DNA of 64,000 nt from Aotearoamyces nothofagi (GCA_015345905.1 JADDTR010000014.1:682001-746000), one strand, 5' to 3'; shown: positions 22,236-35,512, numbered from the stretch's first letter. The notes: a model not told the origin generated them from the letters alone. Translations and numbers: made by a program.

Positions 22236-25029
22236 CTGTGAGATCCAAGGCGTCAACTGACGAAGCATATATCCATAATGAAAGGTAATGATTTAGAATA
22301 CGATTAAATGGAATAGGCTCTACCGTGGAGTATTGTATACTGTATATTACTCTACCATATATGAAGGCACCTGGTTCCTTTTCATACATCAATAGCAGTT
22401 CGTGAACCACTCTATTATGGCTTTCCACGCTGAGATAGCTCGCTGACGTTCCGAGCATGGCAAGCAATACGGTAGAAGCTAAGTGGCAGACATTTTTTTG
22501 ATATGAAGTGACCAGAGATGAGCCGAGCTAGAGTTGGGATAAGAAAGAGGAGAAGTAGATCTCGTAAACTACCCTGAGGATTGAGGAACTGTCTTTTCTA
22601 TTAGGTGTCTCATCGTCTGCCTGAGACTTCTAGAAATCGGAGTCGTCTTCAAAGTTTAATTTGCGGAGAAATCTTTGAACTCACCGCTGTTCTGATCTTG
22701 TTAGAGCTTGAGAGCGCAGCATGGATGCCAACCAAACCTAGACAGACAGGCAGATCACTAAATCCAAAGTGAAGGCAGCACCCGGAATACAGCCATGAAT
22801 TACTTTGGTACTGTACACCTTGGACCCTTCCATCCGTGATCGGAGAGCGAGGAGAACGTGACCACCAAGGCTGTCGGCACAGCATACAGATATGGTCTGT
22901 GTAATGTACCCCGTATGCATTGCGGAAGACACAACGCATAATGTGGCGGCATGGACTCACAATCGACACGAGACTCAACAGTTCCTTAGTAACGTTACAA
23001 TCTGATATTAGCAACTATGGTGTTGCAAGTTAAAGACAGCAAAGCAGCGCGTGTTGATTCTGCGCGTACTGATTACTGATTACTGATCACGGTATCAATC
23101 GCTGTGCCATCATTACACCAAGATACGGTAGGTGTCCGATGACGATGACGCTGGTGGGTCGGAGACGAGGTGCATGGACGGCTAGGAGATCAAGTGGTAC
23201 CTCTACGGAGGGATATCAATAGAATGGATCGGGATCCGGATGGCGACCATTGGGACGGATAGCATGGAAGCAACGTTTGATCTCGTAGAAATCATGGTTG
23301 TGTATTATATTTGCTACGTGTATGCGTAGAGGGCAGAATGTTAAGTATTGTGAATAGTGAGCATGGAAGGTGCTTCGATAATAATATGTGGATAGTGCAT
23401 CAATCTTGTCATATAGGCAGTGACAGGTACGTAGCCGTAGGGTGCGTGGCTATCCACACTAGATAGAGAGATCAGCTTCTGTTCCAACTCCAGGCCACGG
23501 CATGTTCCTATAGGTCGCGGGTTGAACTGCACGAGATATGCATTATTTCTTTGTTTGGAATTACCTAGTTGCCCAGTAGATGTTATCTTGACGTAGCCTC
23601 AGGACTTGCTATCCACGGGGCCTGTTTCGTTTTAGAAGAGATGTGTTGCTTCTCGAGGTTGCTAGTGTAGAAAGAGTACATTAACGATCAAACGGAGGGT
23701 CGAATATGCGTATGTTCCGTACAGTACGTACTGGAGTTGATATCCGACAACTATCACGGCGTGCAGGACCACGATCCCATGCATAGGTAGAACGGTGAAA
23801 CCTCGAGTACTGCCGATTTGTGCTAACTGAGTCTATGAAGGCACGCGCTTACGCCGTGTCTTCAATGCCAGTGATGAACCTTCCACAAGGCCTTCAGCTT
23901 GCTAACGAAATAATTCCTGTGGTTCGAAGATATCCACCGTGGCACTTGAGTACTTCCGTGCAATGGTACTGCGGTGTAACTGATCCAGAACCCTGGAAGG
24001 AAGCGGGAGACCTACCGTACCTGTCAAGGGCCTACCTGCAGGACCTGTAAAATAGAGGGCTTTTGGTTGAAGAATCGTTCGTGTAATGACTGTGACCACC
24101 ATCCATGGCAGCCAGTACAGCCAGTACGGTAGAGATGGATAGGACAGCGGCGATGATGATGATGCAAGGCGTAGAGGTCTTGTGATACCGAGGCACAGGG
24201 CCAGATAGCTGGGACTTCAGATGGAAGCATACAGACGGCAACGCTGATGCGGGTAGCCGTCAAGTTACATTTGGTTACAGTTTGTTGCAAGCCGTGCCTC
24301 CGTAAGCTTCGCAGGCTTGGCACATTAGGCTTGAAGCATTCTGTTGAGATATCCCGCTGCCGAGTCCAGCTATTGCGGCAATAGCGAGTATGCTGAGCTC
24401 GATTCCAAGCAGTCTTACGGGTAGCTGGCTGGTGGCGCTACGTAGCTTCAATGTACATGTATGTACTCGGCCTGGACAAGGCACCTGCAGATTAGTCTAG
24501 TCCAAATGGCCTAGCATATTGAAAAGGGTCTCGTAGACGGCTGTAAACTGACAGTACTCTTCTCGAGTCGATACCTTCCCACGTAGGTAGTTCTTGACAG
24601 ATATTATAAACATAATTAAGGTCTCATACTTTGTAAATGCTGCGGGATAATACAGTAATAGAATACTAGTAATGGGTGCTGCTCCTAACACGGCCAACGT
24701 TGAGTAATTGCCTCGTCACTTACCTGCCATATGCGTATTGAGAGTTAGGAGTTTACGCTAGGATGTATTGTACAAGTACATGTAGACAGTAAGCACTGGT
24801 GAGTGACAGCCAGTTACGTTGATTCTTAGGAAACAATATTCCGTAACGTTCTCATCGCTCGTCAGCCAGTCTTCTGCTCTACACCCTCCGAGGCTCCTAC
24901 TTTCCGCAAACCCAGCGCCAACTGCGCAAATACGCAACACGGTGCGTGCATCTCCCCCGTATCATACTCGCACGGGTGGGCATTAAACAAGATAGCCATG
25001 CCCGTACAGATCACTCGAGTGCATCCTAT

Positions 25030-25055
25030 GTACAGTACAGTACAGTACAGTGCAG
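25030..25055. repeat. Short GTACA tandem array
   Basis: Four to five head-to-tail copies of the pentamer GTACA, degenerating to GTGCA at the right end. The same unit recurs singly or in pairs across 23.7-28.5 kb. Confidence 0.85.
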
Positions 25056-25610
25056 TGCATCCAGCCAGCCGACAAGATGGCTCGGACGGGTTGAGGTGGG
25101 CAGGCCAGGCTCAGGCCCTTCGTGCCCCTGTGGTTCGTTCACAGTTGTTAATTTAGGCAGTGCGACAGTAATAGATGAGGAGAAGAGAGGAGAAGGGAAG
25201 GCGAGTGCCAAGGTGTATGGGTGACACGCTGTCGGTATCCAACAGGACGGCTTGGCGGCCGTCAGGCTACGTCCTTCGCACACAGTGGCACGGTGCTAGC
25301 TGCCGTCTTTGCGTTTGGATAATGATAGCGACAGAAGGATTGGCGACGATGGGTTTCGATTATCGATTTGGAATGCAGCCTCAGCTGGCTCATTATGACA
25401 AGTGAGAGATCAAGCGGTGGATGAGCAGCAGCCTCGCAGCAGCCTCGTAGCAAGTAGGTACGGTAGGACATAGCGTGGCATCCAAGGATTAATTGACTGA
25501 TGGGCATCCTCCATTACCCAGTGGGAGGAAAGCGGCGAGAAAGGCGGCGAGGAAAGCTACGAGGAAAGCTACGCTGATCGATAGAGCCGGTGCAGTTGGC
25601 AGCTGGCACT

Positions 25611-25647
25611 GATGGATGGATCATGGATCATGGATCATGATGGATGG
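25611..25647. repeat. GGATCAT heptamer repeat
   Basis: About three exact copies of ATGGATC followed by diverged GATGG units. Confidence 0.8.
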
Positions 25648-26438
25648 GCGGGCCTGCGTGTGGATGGTCCACGGACAATTGGCAGCCCTGAAAATGCGAA
25701 AGTGGAGAGCAACTACCCTGGTTGGGTTGAGCTGGGTCAACTCAGGAACGCACAATCGGCAAAGGCCCTTCATCCCGAGATCCAGAGTAATGAATGCACT
25801 CCAGTATCCGTGAGTGCTCTGAAGGACAGAGGGAGGGTCGAGGGCAGAGCGGGTCGAGCAGAACGGGTGGAGGCTCGAGGGTCGAGGGTTCGGCATTTGA
25901 TTTCTTACCGCAATGCAGTGAACAAGTCCCTACAGACAGTACAGTACTTAGCAAATCATATTGGAGTAAGACCCACGGGGCAATGCGTGCGGGCTTGGCT
26001 ACGGAAGATGTGTGAGTGAGGGTAATGAGGGTACTGTACCGTACTGTACATACCTTACGCACGTACATTCTGTGCTGTACTGTACTGTCCCGGGGCCCGA
26101 GTAAGTACAACTGTATGTCGAAATACGCCTTGCCTCGCGAACATGCAGCATCAACGGCCACTGCAAGGACATTAGCAGCGATCTGAATGCAAGCAACCCG
26201 GGCCTGGATTGATTATCAGATGGATTGAGGGTCAAGCGAAATGCGAGAATGCTGAATCCTGCATAGGTACTGTACGGGCGGAGGAGGCGGAGGAGACGGA
26301 GGAGGATGCATGCTGCTGAATGTACTGTACTCAACCTTTACTGCACTGTCAGGCCAGGACGTACCGTGACAGCACAGTAAGTAATGATAATCCCTGGCAG
26401 GCCCTGGAGCGCCCAGCATGGCATGTCTGGATCTCTCA

Positions 26439-26465
26439 TGCTGGATGCTGGATGCTGGATGCTGG
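26439..26465. repeat. GGATGCT heptamer repeat
   Basis: Nearly four exact head-to-tail copies of a seven-base unit in an otherwise gene-free stretch. Confidence 0.85.
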
Positions 26466-26693
26466 AAAACCGACTGGGGGAGGGGGTATAGGAAGGAGGC
26501 CCGCTGGAGCATGCCTGGGTGTGATTTGTGCGAATCGTGGCATTCCTGCCCGCCGTGCCAGCTTGCTGGTGTTGCAGCGCTGATCCCCGGACAAGTAGAG
26601 CCGAGCCATGCCTTACCACGTTGTTCAGCGCGATGATCCATCGCCGGCCCTGAAGCATCACTTTTCATCTCAACGCTTCAATCTCGCAAGTTG

Positions 26694-26719
26694 CCATACG
26701 CCATACGCCATACGCCATC
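26694..26719. repeat. CCATACG heptamer repeat
   Basis: Three exact copies plus a partial fourth of a seven-base unit. Confidence 0.8.
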
Positions 26720-27300
26720 ACAATCCGCCGCCCGCTTGCCCCGTTGCAGCTGAGCGACGAGGGCGGCCACCACCTTGCGACTGCCGCCCGCCAGTGTGGT
26801 GATGTCCCTACCGTGCGACCAGAAGGGTCTGAGACACATGATAGATCTCCGTGGAGAACGGTTGTGCATGTATGTGTCAGAAAGGACACGGTTATGACTG
26901 CTGCTGTGGATGTGACAGAAATCTCCATGATTGATGGTTTTGTTACGAGTTACCACTATTTCCGATGTGTTTTCTTTCCAGGGCACAACCATGTGCTGGC
27001 GAGCACTCGGCGGCGGGAAGGGAAGCGCTGCCAAAGAATGCGCGTACAGGTGCGGATCTTTTCAGCGTCGGTTCCGTTCGTCTTTTGAAACAGCGCACAT
27101 GCCACGGCCGATCGGGGATCGAGGATCGAAGGGTTCATGCTGCTTTGCGTCTTGCACCGACTTACTGTATCTGTTTACAGGGCCCAAGCGGCGGCGACTT
27201 CACCTCATACGTGCGATATACAGCACGTATTCAGAGGTTACTCGTCGAGGCGTGTGTGCCACGACTCTATATCTCTAATGTGATGGTCGATGGTGGCAGT

Positions 27301-27329
27301 CTGGCTGTCTGGCTGTCTGGCTGTCTGGG
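27301..27329. repeat. CTGGCTGT octamer repeat
   Basis: Three exact copies of an eight-base unit plus a partial fourth. Confidence 0.85.
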
Positions 27330-29067
27330 TAGATTGTACAGAGTAGATCTGGTGTTCTGTACTCGGCAAGGAAGCTCTGTGGCGATCCATCATACGGAGT
27401 AATCCGCCCGAATAAGGTACTGTGCAGGTACGTTACTTTGTACAGTACGGAGGACGCCATGTTGCGCATGGCATCACTCACTGCATGCCGGCATGGCTGG
27501 ATGTCTCAAGGCCACCGCGACGGGAACGGCAATTGAGTGACCGTCAGTGTGCAGGTACTCGGTGCTCAGTTCCCAGAGTGCTGCCGGCGCATGTGGCAGG
27601 ACAGTACCCGGACCAAGGTGAGTATACGGTTCGGATAGCTACCCAGGGACCCTATTGCTAGGGGCAGTAGAACTCGTAACCATGATATCGCGCAAGAGCG
27701 TAAATACGGCATACTAGCACTGCTCTCAGCACCTCCAGTGGGTGCCTCGACGCCGCCAGCCTCGGCGCAGCCAGCCTTGGAGCCACAACCCCCAACATGC
27801 CCCAACGCCCGTCACAGGCTCCTCACAGCTACCCGCCAATATTGGCTCGAGTCGCTCCAGCACTGTATTGAATAGAGACCGTGCGAGGCTGGGGCTGGCC
27901 ACCACTACTGTCCTATCTCGCATTTGGGCCCGAAGATGGCATGGAATCCATCGATAGTGGAGCTGCTGCACTGGACACCATCTGAACACTAGACAGTTAC
28001 GAGGTTATCCTCTTTCTTTGTCGGATATGGTGATGCAGATGCAGATGGAGCCTCGAGCTCTCAGTACCTGCAGCTGAGATACTGATGCCTCCCGTACTGC
28101 AGAAGCTGGCTTGATAGGAAACTGACTCCCTAGGGAACCGTATGCGTTAACGCTCCCCGCGCCCATTCCTCGATACCCTTCTGGCCCGATCAATGTGGTC
28201 TTCGTAGCTATCTGTGTTGTTGGTATTGTGCTTGTGCAAATATATATCTTCCCACGCGGCCACGCCCGCAGCTTCCTTCGTAGCACTCACTCCGAGAGCT
28301 ACCGCCACTGCCAGCGTCGCCCATCCCCCACGACCTACACAGGTAGTGGCTGCCAATTGCGAGATGCAAGTCATCTTCTAGTTTCCTGCAACTCTTTGCG
28401 CATGTCAAGTGCACCCCGGGGTGCATAGAGGCCTTGTTTTGTACTTGTACATGTCTATCGATCCCTATCCGCACCTACCCATACAGTACGGTACATACAC
28501 ACTGTCCGTCCAGCCACCCATCCAGGCCGGCCCTTCCTTCATGGCCCGCCAGGGATTGTATACTTACGACAGTAAAGTCCTGCCATCGCCTCCTGTGGTA
28601 TCCAGTGCATGACCCAAGCCTCAGTGGGGAAGACATAATGAGTTCAAGCCTCGCCGGGCAGCAAAACCTTGTTCGCCGTGACTGCGCTGCACCTTGCACC
28701 CTCGCACAACCCGTCCCTTTTGCACCTTCCTAGCCTACGGTCCCACGCCTACCTTATTCCCGCTTCGCGAACCAGCAGGAAGAAGCCACCCGAACGCCAG
28801 ACCAGTGCAGCAGCTCCCTGCCTCTCGCTCTCTCGTCTCGACGATTCCAACCAGCATCTTAGCAGCCGTCCTGTCACCAAACTTTTCCTCCGACCTACCA
28901 CAACCATTCATACATTAACCCTCCTCACCGACGACTTCCAATTCTCGGTCTGCCCTGACTGTCGTTAGGATATGTTGGAAAGGGGGCCTTAGGTTAGCCA
29001 CGTCGAGTATCAATTGCATTCCTCTGTCGTTATCAATAGCTACAATCGCATCGCACCGATTGGCGCC

Positions 29068-30754
29068 ATGACCCGGTACTCGCCCACGTCTCAAGCTCCA
29101 ACTGGTCTCGTCGACGTCCTCAATCCTGCCGAAGAGCATCGCGACTCGGCCTACTTCTCGAGTTCGAGTAATGGCGAGGCAAGAAGTAAGCGTAAGCAGT
29201 CGGTCCAGTTCCGTTGCGGCCCTGCCAATCGATGCTAATTTCACCCCCAGATACTTCAACGGCTTCTTGTACCAACCCGGCCCTGTTCTCTCCCTCGCCC
29301 TCAGGATACCAATCCTCGAATACAGACAAAACACCTTCCCCAATTACTACCTCTCTCCTAGCGCAACCTCTCGCATCACCGACATCCGCTAGCATGAGCG
29401 TTGCCTCGATGGTTTCCCCGACTACTCCCTCGAGCATGGACGCCAGCATGCTCGCCAAGTTAGATCGATCTTCATACGATGGTGCGCAACGGTCGTCTAT
29501 TGTCTCCAACGGCGAGTCAATGTCTCGCCGTGAAAGTTCGGACAGCAGAATCAATTTGGGATTCGGAGAAATGAAGCTCGCAAGCAGCTCCCCCTACGCC
29601 AGCAATAATCAATCGACCACGTCCATCCAGAGCAGCCTACAGCAGCAGCGCAATCCTGGAATTGTACACGATAGACTTTCTGCCTCTCGGTTCCCAAATA
29701 GCTATCATCCTAGCTCTGCGCGCTTCGGAGGTGAACAGAAACAATCTAGGACTGCTCCAATAATTACCGCACCTGCTACAAGCGCTGTCGCTCATGCTGC
29801 CGAACCAACCAAAGGTCAACCATGGGCATTCCCGGATGAGCCAGAGCAAAGACTGTCACTGGGAGGGCCTAGGCCATCTGTGCAGACCGAAAGCCGTCAA
29901 ACGTCATTCATCGGCTCCCGTCGCAGCAGTATTGCTGATTCTTTGGCCAGTAGCCAGTATACTACCGAATCAAGACTACCGCAGGGTCAAAGAAGACTCG
30001 AGGATGGATATGGAGAGGAATACAACCGATTATCACGCGCCTCCTCTGAGTTTCAAGGCGCTTCCCATCACCACCACTCTCTTAAGCACAAGCAGGTTGG
30101 TGATCTCCGGGACGATGAGGGTACTTCGCCCGGAAGTGGTCAACCATACAGCCGTACTCCCGAGCTCCGAGTTAGTCATAAGCTGGCTGAGCGTAAGCGT
30201 CGTAACGAGATGAAGGAGCTCTATGACGAGCTTCGCGACTTGATGCCACAAGAGCGTGGCTCCAAAGCTAGCAAGTGGGAGATTCTAAGTAAAGGTAAGC
30301 ATTGGAGCGTGTTAGTACATCGTATATCTCTGAACATCATTTAGCAATCTCCGAACATAAAAGGCAGGATGATATCATCCGTCAACTCCAGGAGCATTAT
30401 CGTAGAACTCAAGACGAGTTGCACAGAAGTCGAAGGGAGCAAGACGAGCTCAGGCAAGAAGTCCGCCAAATGAGACAAGAGTTTGCCAGCCTTGCAAACC
30501 AAACAGCCCATCCCATCTCGGGGCCTTTGGGTCACCCCGCACAGCCACCAACACCTATGGAATCATATTCATCGGATCCGTATGGGCGTGGCGTTCCATC
30601 CCGTCAAGAACAACGTCCTGACCTTCCTCCCCTACGCAGTCTCAGCTCGCTACCCGTGCACGGTGGCCCACCAGACTCAATGACTGGCGTTCAATATCAG
30701 CATGATTCACACGCTATTAATGGCTACCGGCCTCCATATCCTCCACGGGGTTAA
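29068..30754 (+). CDS. bHLH transcription factor
   Basis: A nuclear regulator of 523 residues with exons 29068-29185, 29251-30294 and 30345-30754. The basic helix-loop-helix domain is at about residues 345-400. Its basic part is SHKLAERKRRNEMKELYDEL, with the His/Glu/Arg pattern (H...ER.RR) expected for E-box binding, and the second helix begins at KASKWEILSKAI. The second intron splits the HLH domain. An extended charged helical stretch (about 405-450) after the domain may act as a leucine-zipper-like dimer extension. The N-terminal 340 residues are Ser/Pro/Gln-rich and low in complexity, as in many fungal activators. It resembles the esc1-type fungal bHLH group, but I do not assign a specific ortholog. 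An in-frame ATG at 29014 could extend the N-terminus by 18 residues. The upstream region is nearly 7 kb, suggesting complex control. Confidence 0.88.
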
Positions 30755-31631
30755 ACTATCAAACACCAGCAGTTATATTGGCCGGCATATACCGGGGATG
30801 GACGTCTCTTGGGTGAAATGTATGGTCTTTATCGTCGGTGTACACTACGTATGTCTTTGATGACCCATTTCGACTACCAATTGCGATCTATTGTGTCGAG
30901 AGATGCTATATTTCAGCCACTACAACAATTATGTTTTATTAAAGGCGTTTGATTGTTTCAGTTGCGTTCGGTTCTACGCATCATTTTAGGCGGATCAAAT
31001 GGCTCAAAATGGGTTTTTTTTGTTAAGGTGTAATGGACGGATGGGATAGGCGGGTGCCTGTATCATATACCCCTCTAGCACCTAGAGTATCTGTTGATGG
31101 GGTCTCCGTTAGGCGGTTGGCAATTGGAATTTAGCTGAGAGTTGGCTCGTGATACCTTGGATGTCGAGGTCACCTCAGGTTGAATGTTTAGGTACTGGAT
31201 CTTAATTTCAAGAGAGATTGGTGGTTATAGTATGGTAATTGTGATATTCTACTCTATGTAGCTGTCATAAGAGAGTGCAGCTATAACGTTATGTTACGTA
31301 GCTACTACAGTAGCGTTAACTAGCATCAGTATAACTAAAATCACAGCTACTTGCCACATCTAATTCAATGAACTACAATGCAATCCAGAATTTTCAAAAG
31401 TTAGAAGTAGGACATATATACATACATACACCTTTCTATTGTAGGTATCTTGGGTCAAAGCAGTCGCTGTGTCGCCTTAGCTTGATTCGATGTTGCAGTC
31501 CTGATCTGGTCTAGTGCGAGACTAAAATCGAAAAAGTTACTATGCTTTAGAAGCGTTCGGAGCATCATCGTCTTCATATCAACGACATTTTAAGATTTCT
31601 CATACTTGTCCATATCTCGCCAATTGCCACT
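30755..31631. other. Intergenic, 3' flank of bHLH and promoter of RRM gene
   Basis: No open frame with a domain was seen. The stretch is moderately AT-rich with a T-run near 31014. The right end probably contains the promoter and 5' leader of the RRM-protein gene. Confidence 0.55.
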
Positions 31632-32885
31632 ATGTAAGATTGAAATGGTGCTTTGCAAGTCACATAGAAGCTTGAGCTAATTATAAACTGAAGGCATCTC
31701 ATCCGTCGTTCAGCGTTGCGTGCCGTCTCCTCCCCATCAACCTCTTTCCTCTCAAAACCTCGTTCCATCACCACTACATCTCCTTTCCTTCTCCGGACTA
31801 AGAGACAGACAATTATCTCATCTATCTTCAGACGATTTGCCAGTGATGTGAATACAGAGACCCAAGAGTCAGCTGCGGATGTCTCGAAAGCTACTGAGAC
31901 TTCTGAATCTCCTCTTCCAACTGTAGACTCGGAAGATCAGTCCAGCATTGCATCTGCAGTCTCTGCTGCTAAGGAATCCGCATCAACATATGTTGCTGAT
32001 GCTGCTGATGCCTTTGCTAGCAAGGCCTCTGATGCTAAGGATGCTATTTCTACGGCAGCTTCGGGTCTTGGCTTTGCACCAAGAGAGAACCGACGAGAAT
32101 ATCGCTCACAGCGTGGTGAGAGCTATGGTGGTGATCGTGGAGATCATGTCCAATATAGAGGCAGAGACTCAACTGGTCCACGAGCGCCACCACCAGATCT
32201 TGAGCCCACAAATACAGTCTACGTCGGAAATCTTCTGTTCGATATTACCACAGAGGATTTGAAGGATGTGTTTTCCAGAATTGCACCGGTTAAGTCTGTT
32301 AAATTGGCCACTGACTCAAGAGGTTTGAGCAAGGGGTAATCATCACTCAATTGCACTCTACAAGGCTAGCATTATCTGACAATTTCAATTTATAGGTTCG
32401 GCTACGTTGGATTCGAGACTACTGAGGACGCAACTGCTGCAATTGAGGCTTTGAACCAGCAAGTCCTTCAAGGGCGCCGCCTCGTCGTAAACTACATGTC
32501 ACAGACCCGCCGCGAAGCGAAAGTCAACGAGCCCTCCAAGACGCTCTTCATTGGCAACCTAGCCTTTGAGATGTCTGATGCAGACCTCAACGACCTTTTC
32601 CGTGACATTAGAAACGTCATTGATGTTCGTGTTGCTATTGACCGTCGCACTGGCCAGCCAAGAGGATTTGCTCATGCCGATTTCGTTGATGTTGAGAGTG
32701 CTATCAAGGGATTAGATTATTTGCAGGGAAAGGAGATCTATGGTCGCTCATTGAGAGTCGATTATAGCGGTACCCCAACTCGTGGCGGAGCATCCAATGG
32801 AGCCGCGAGAGCCGGAGGATACGGAAGACGTGGAGGCCGTGATGGTGAATACGGTGACCGCGATGGAGGACGTGGAGGATATTGA
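31632..32885 (+). CDS. RRM protein with probable mitochondrial presequence
   Basis: A 377-residue RNA-binding protein with two RNA-recognition motifs. RRM1 (about 173-248) starts at NTVYVGNLLF and has FGYVGF. RRM2 (about 262-338) starts at KTLFIGNLAF and has RGFAHADF. The tail is Gly/Arg-rich. The start codon appears split by an intron: AT at 31632-31633, then G at 31694 after an intron with donor GTAAGAT and a GCTAAT branch site. This gives the N-terminus MHLIRRSALRAVSS, and residues 1-45 are Arg/Ser-rich without acids and end at RRFASD, as in mitochondrial presequences. The open frame itself has no ATG between its upstream stop and the RRMs that would give such a leader. The third exon is 32396-32885. 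Between leader and RRM1 lies an Ala/Ser/Asp-rich helical segment. Mitochondrial location is inferred from the leader; a nucleolar role is the alternative. Confidence 0.8.
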
Positions 32886-33971
32886 GCTGAGCAACCACTC
32901 GCTCCGTCCATTATCTCAACGGGCATTGCTCAACGCAATTGTATCCGGCCGAGCCAGACTATATTGAAAGAGAAGGAGCTGTATTATATACCTATGCTTT
33001 AAGAGCTTGGACAAAATCAGAAGGTTGTGGATGGGCCGCGCTTTTATGCGTGGTCGGCTGATATCTGATGCGTTTTTACATGGCACTAGCCAACTTTCTT
33101 CACCTTGTCGTGTTTTACCAACTTCTCTCGGCATTCATGTCCTGTCTTGTATCATGTAATAAAAATGGGTTGCAATGGGCGTCAAGTCATCCAACTTTGG
33201 TCTTGTTTCAGTTTGGCTTGGTATATCTAGATGAGTAGATGAGATGCATCAAATCAATCGAAGAATGAGATTCCTCTCATCCTTTTTTTTTTCTTTGGAA
33301 GATGAAGTGATTTGTAATTTGTTGACTGTTGCTCGCTATTGCTAGAATTTAAAACTTGGACCTTAGAACATGTGTGATGTGCAGTACGTATTGTGTAATG
33401 CGTAACATGTAATGCGTTTGGCTGTGATAGGATCCCACTATTACTACATATGCCCTTCGGCCTACAGCGCCTACACAGGCTACGTAACATTGCGTGGTCG
33501 GTCGACCAGATGCGAAGTTTCACAACGAAGATATTGCCTAGCTAGCCAAGTAGTAAGCCAAGAAGAAGCAGATGCCAGAGCAGAGGACTTTAAGGCTCGT
33601 ACCAAAAACGGTACCGAAAACAGAGAGAACAGCATCGGTAGAGCACGTCTCTAAGTGATATATGTGACATTTCTTGTTGTCGCAATAGAATTCGTTGCTG
33701 TGGGATGGTTCTGTCGTCGTCGAGATACCTGTCGTCATCTGCCGGTTGTTGTACGCAGTTGGAGATGGGTATGTATACAAGGCATTTGTGAGGGTGTGAA
33801 ACTGCACTAGCGAGGAGGGAGATGTTATGAGCCGCTGTTGGGATTGATTGTCTTATTCATAGCTTGAAAAGAGCCTTATATAATAGGGACGATTCAATGT
33901 CATGACAGGTGTGGTCGAAGTCAAGTCACGCATATTGCTTAAACAGATTTCAAGGATAAATTTGATTTATA
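32886..33971. other. Intergenic between convergent genes
   Basis: This is the 3' flank of both the RRM gene (plus) and palC (minus). It contains a T-run near 33284 and no domain-bearing frame. Confidence 0.55.
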
Positions 33972-35512
33972 TTAGTAGTAGCTACCACTACTCGCGTACT
34001 CTCCCTTCGTCCCGGGAAACGCACCAACGATGGTAGCTTTCGTCTTCCCGGCAGCGTCCTCGTCTGAGCTGTCTTCTTCACAGCCATAGGTATCAGCTCG
34101 TTCAGGAGGAGCTCGCATGTTTTGAAGCATCTGAGAATCTAAAGATGGAAGTGAGAACGGCTTGACGGTGTGGATATCACGACCTGAGGGCATAGTTGAG
34201 AGGAGTGGTCCGGAGGGGGGGATTAATTGAGTGTTGATCTTTATGAGTCAGCTCATTGTAGTTCTCGGTCAAGAATTGCTAGACATCTGAAAATGCAGTG
34301 ATTCGTAGAGGACAATGATAGATTTAGGAGAAAGCAACTTACGGTATCATTCATCTTAATCCACTTCGCCTCCAACATCTCCAGCACTCTCCCCTCTTCA
34401 GCCTTTCCCGCATCTGCACCCCACCCAGAACTCTTCTCAACCTTACGATCCTCACGCTTCTCGCTCCACTCCTTTTTAAGTCTTCCAAATCCTAAACTCT
34501 TCTTCCCTTCTTCCACTTTCGTACCAGCTAGTCCTAATTCTGAGATTCCTCCTCTTACCCAAGCAATAGCTTCGCCAGTCTTCCCCCCTAAATCAGCATC
34601 AATTCCAAAGAATCTACATGCCTTGGCCCTCCCTGACTTCCTGAGGCCATCTATATATTTCAATAATTCTTCCTCAATTCTCCCTTGCGCTTTTAGTAGA
34701 GATAGTGCTTGTGCAGCATGTTCGGAAGCGGCAAGACACAGTCGCGCAAATAGATGAGCGCGGACTTTGGGAATTTCTGGGGCCTTAATCATCCATTCTT
34801 TATCATTCTTATTCCTGTCCTGGGATACAGCCGCCGGGTACGGGTCATCTTTTAAGACAGCCAGAAGTGTAGCTTCCGCCAACGCCAGTGATTTGAGGGC
34901 ACGAAATGTTGAGGTTGAAATATCAGCACACGGCGGCTGGAATGGTAGAGCTTCAGAGCGACTGGAGAGGTATGAATGCGCTGATGCGGCGGATAAGAGG
35001 TATTTCGTTGCAGTTTGAATTGCCGCAGTACGCTGTTCGGGCGAGGGAGAGGCGCCGGCGAAAGAATAGAGAGGTTGCAATACGGCACGAGCAAGGAGCG
35101 TCTGTGTATATGCAAGGGTTGATAGAATGAAGGAGACTTCGTATTCGAGGGATTTGAGCTTTAATCTGGATGGTTCACGACCAGGGATGGGAGGGGATGA
35201 GAGCGTGGGCCGCCATTCGAAGGTGGGTGTAGAGGTCAGGACAACATCAACTTCTTCGCCTGCCACAGTCTGATTGCTCAGACCTGCATCAAGGGCAAAG
35301 AGGTATGGTATATATGAATCGAGGGCTTGGAGGATCGAGGACAGGTTCGAGGATTGGGCTTGAGGTGGAAGGCGTTTGTGTGCCTTCAACGCGTCTCGTA
35401 GGACGCCGCGGTATGTGCTGGCAGTTACTGGTAGTGAAGGATGTGAATTGCTTTCAAAATTCGAAGAGAATGAAAAAGATGAAGTCGTTGGCAAAGTAAA
35501 AGGAAAAGGCAT
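33972..35512 (-). CDS. palC: pH-response regulator PalC (BRO1-like)
   Basis: PalC works in the fungal Pal/Rim ambient-pH pathway, linking the alkaline signalling complex to ESCRT-III (Vps32) at the membrane so that PacC is processed. The protein has 477 residues with exons 35512-34343 and 34238-33972 on the minus strand. The start [15 protein letters not shown], the segment [14 protein letters not shown], and the BRO1-like helical body ([40 protein letters not shown]) are characteristic. The 104-base intron joins WIKMNDT to [13 protein letters not shown], which leads into the conserved [13 protein letters not shown] tail. That tail would be lost if the second exon were ignored. The C-terminus is acidic. 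A 22-bp inverted repeat lies about 160 bases upstream of the start. Confidence 0.95.

Larger units (their letters stand above)
22236..29067. other. Very long intergenic stretch upstream of the bHLH gene
   Basis: Almost 7 kb contain no supported gene on either strand; the open frames are short and without domains. From about 23.7 kb onward it is dotted with GTACAGTAC/GTACTGTAC motifs and short tandem repeats (listed separately). The part from 28.6 kb to 29.07 kb is probably the promoter and leader of the bHLH gene. Long upstream regions are common for developmental regulators, but non-coding RNAs could lie here unseen. Confidence 0.6.
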
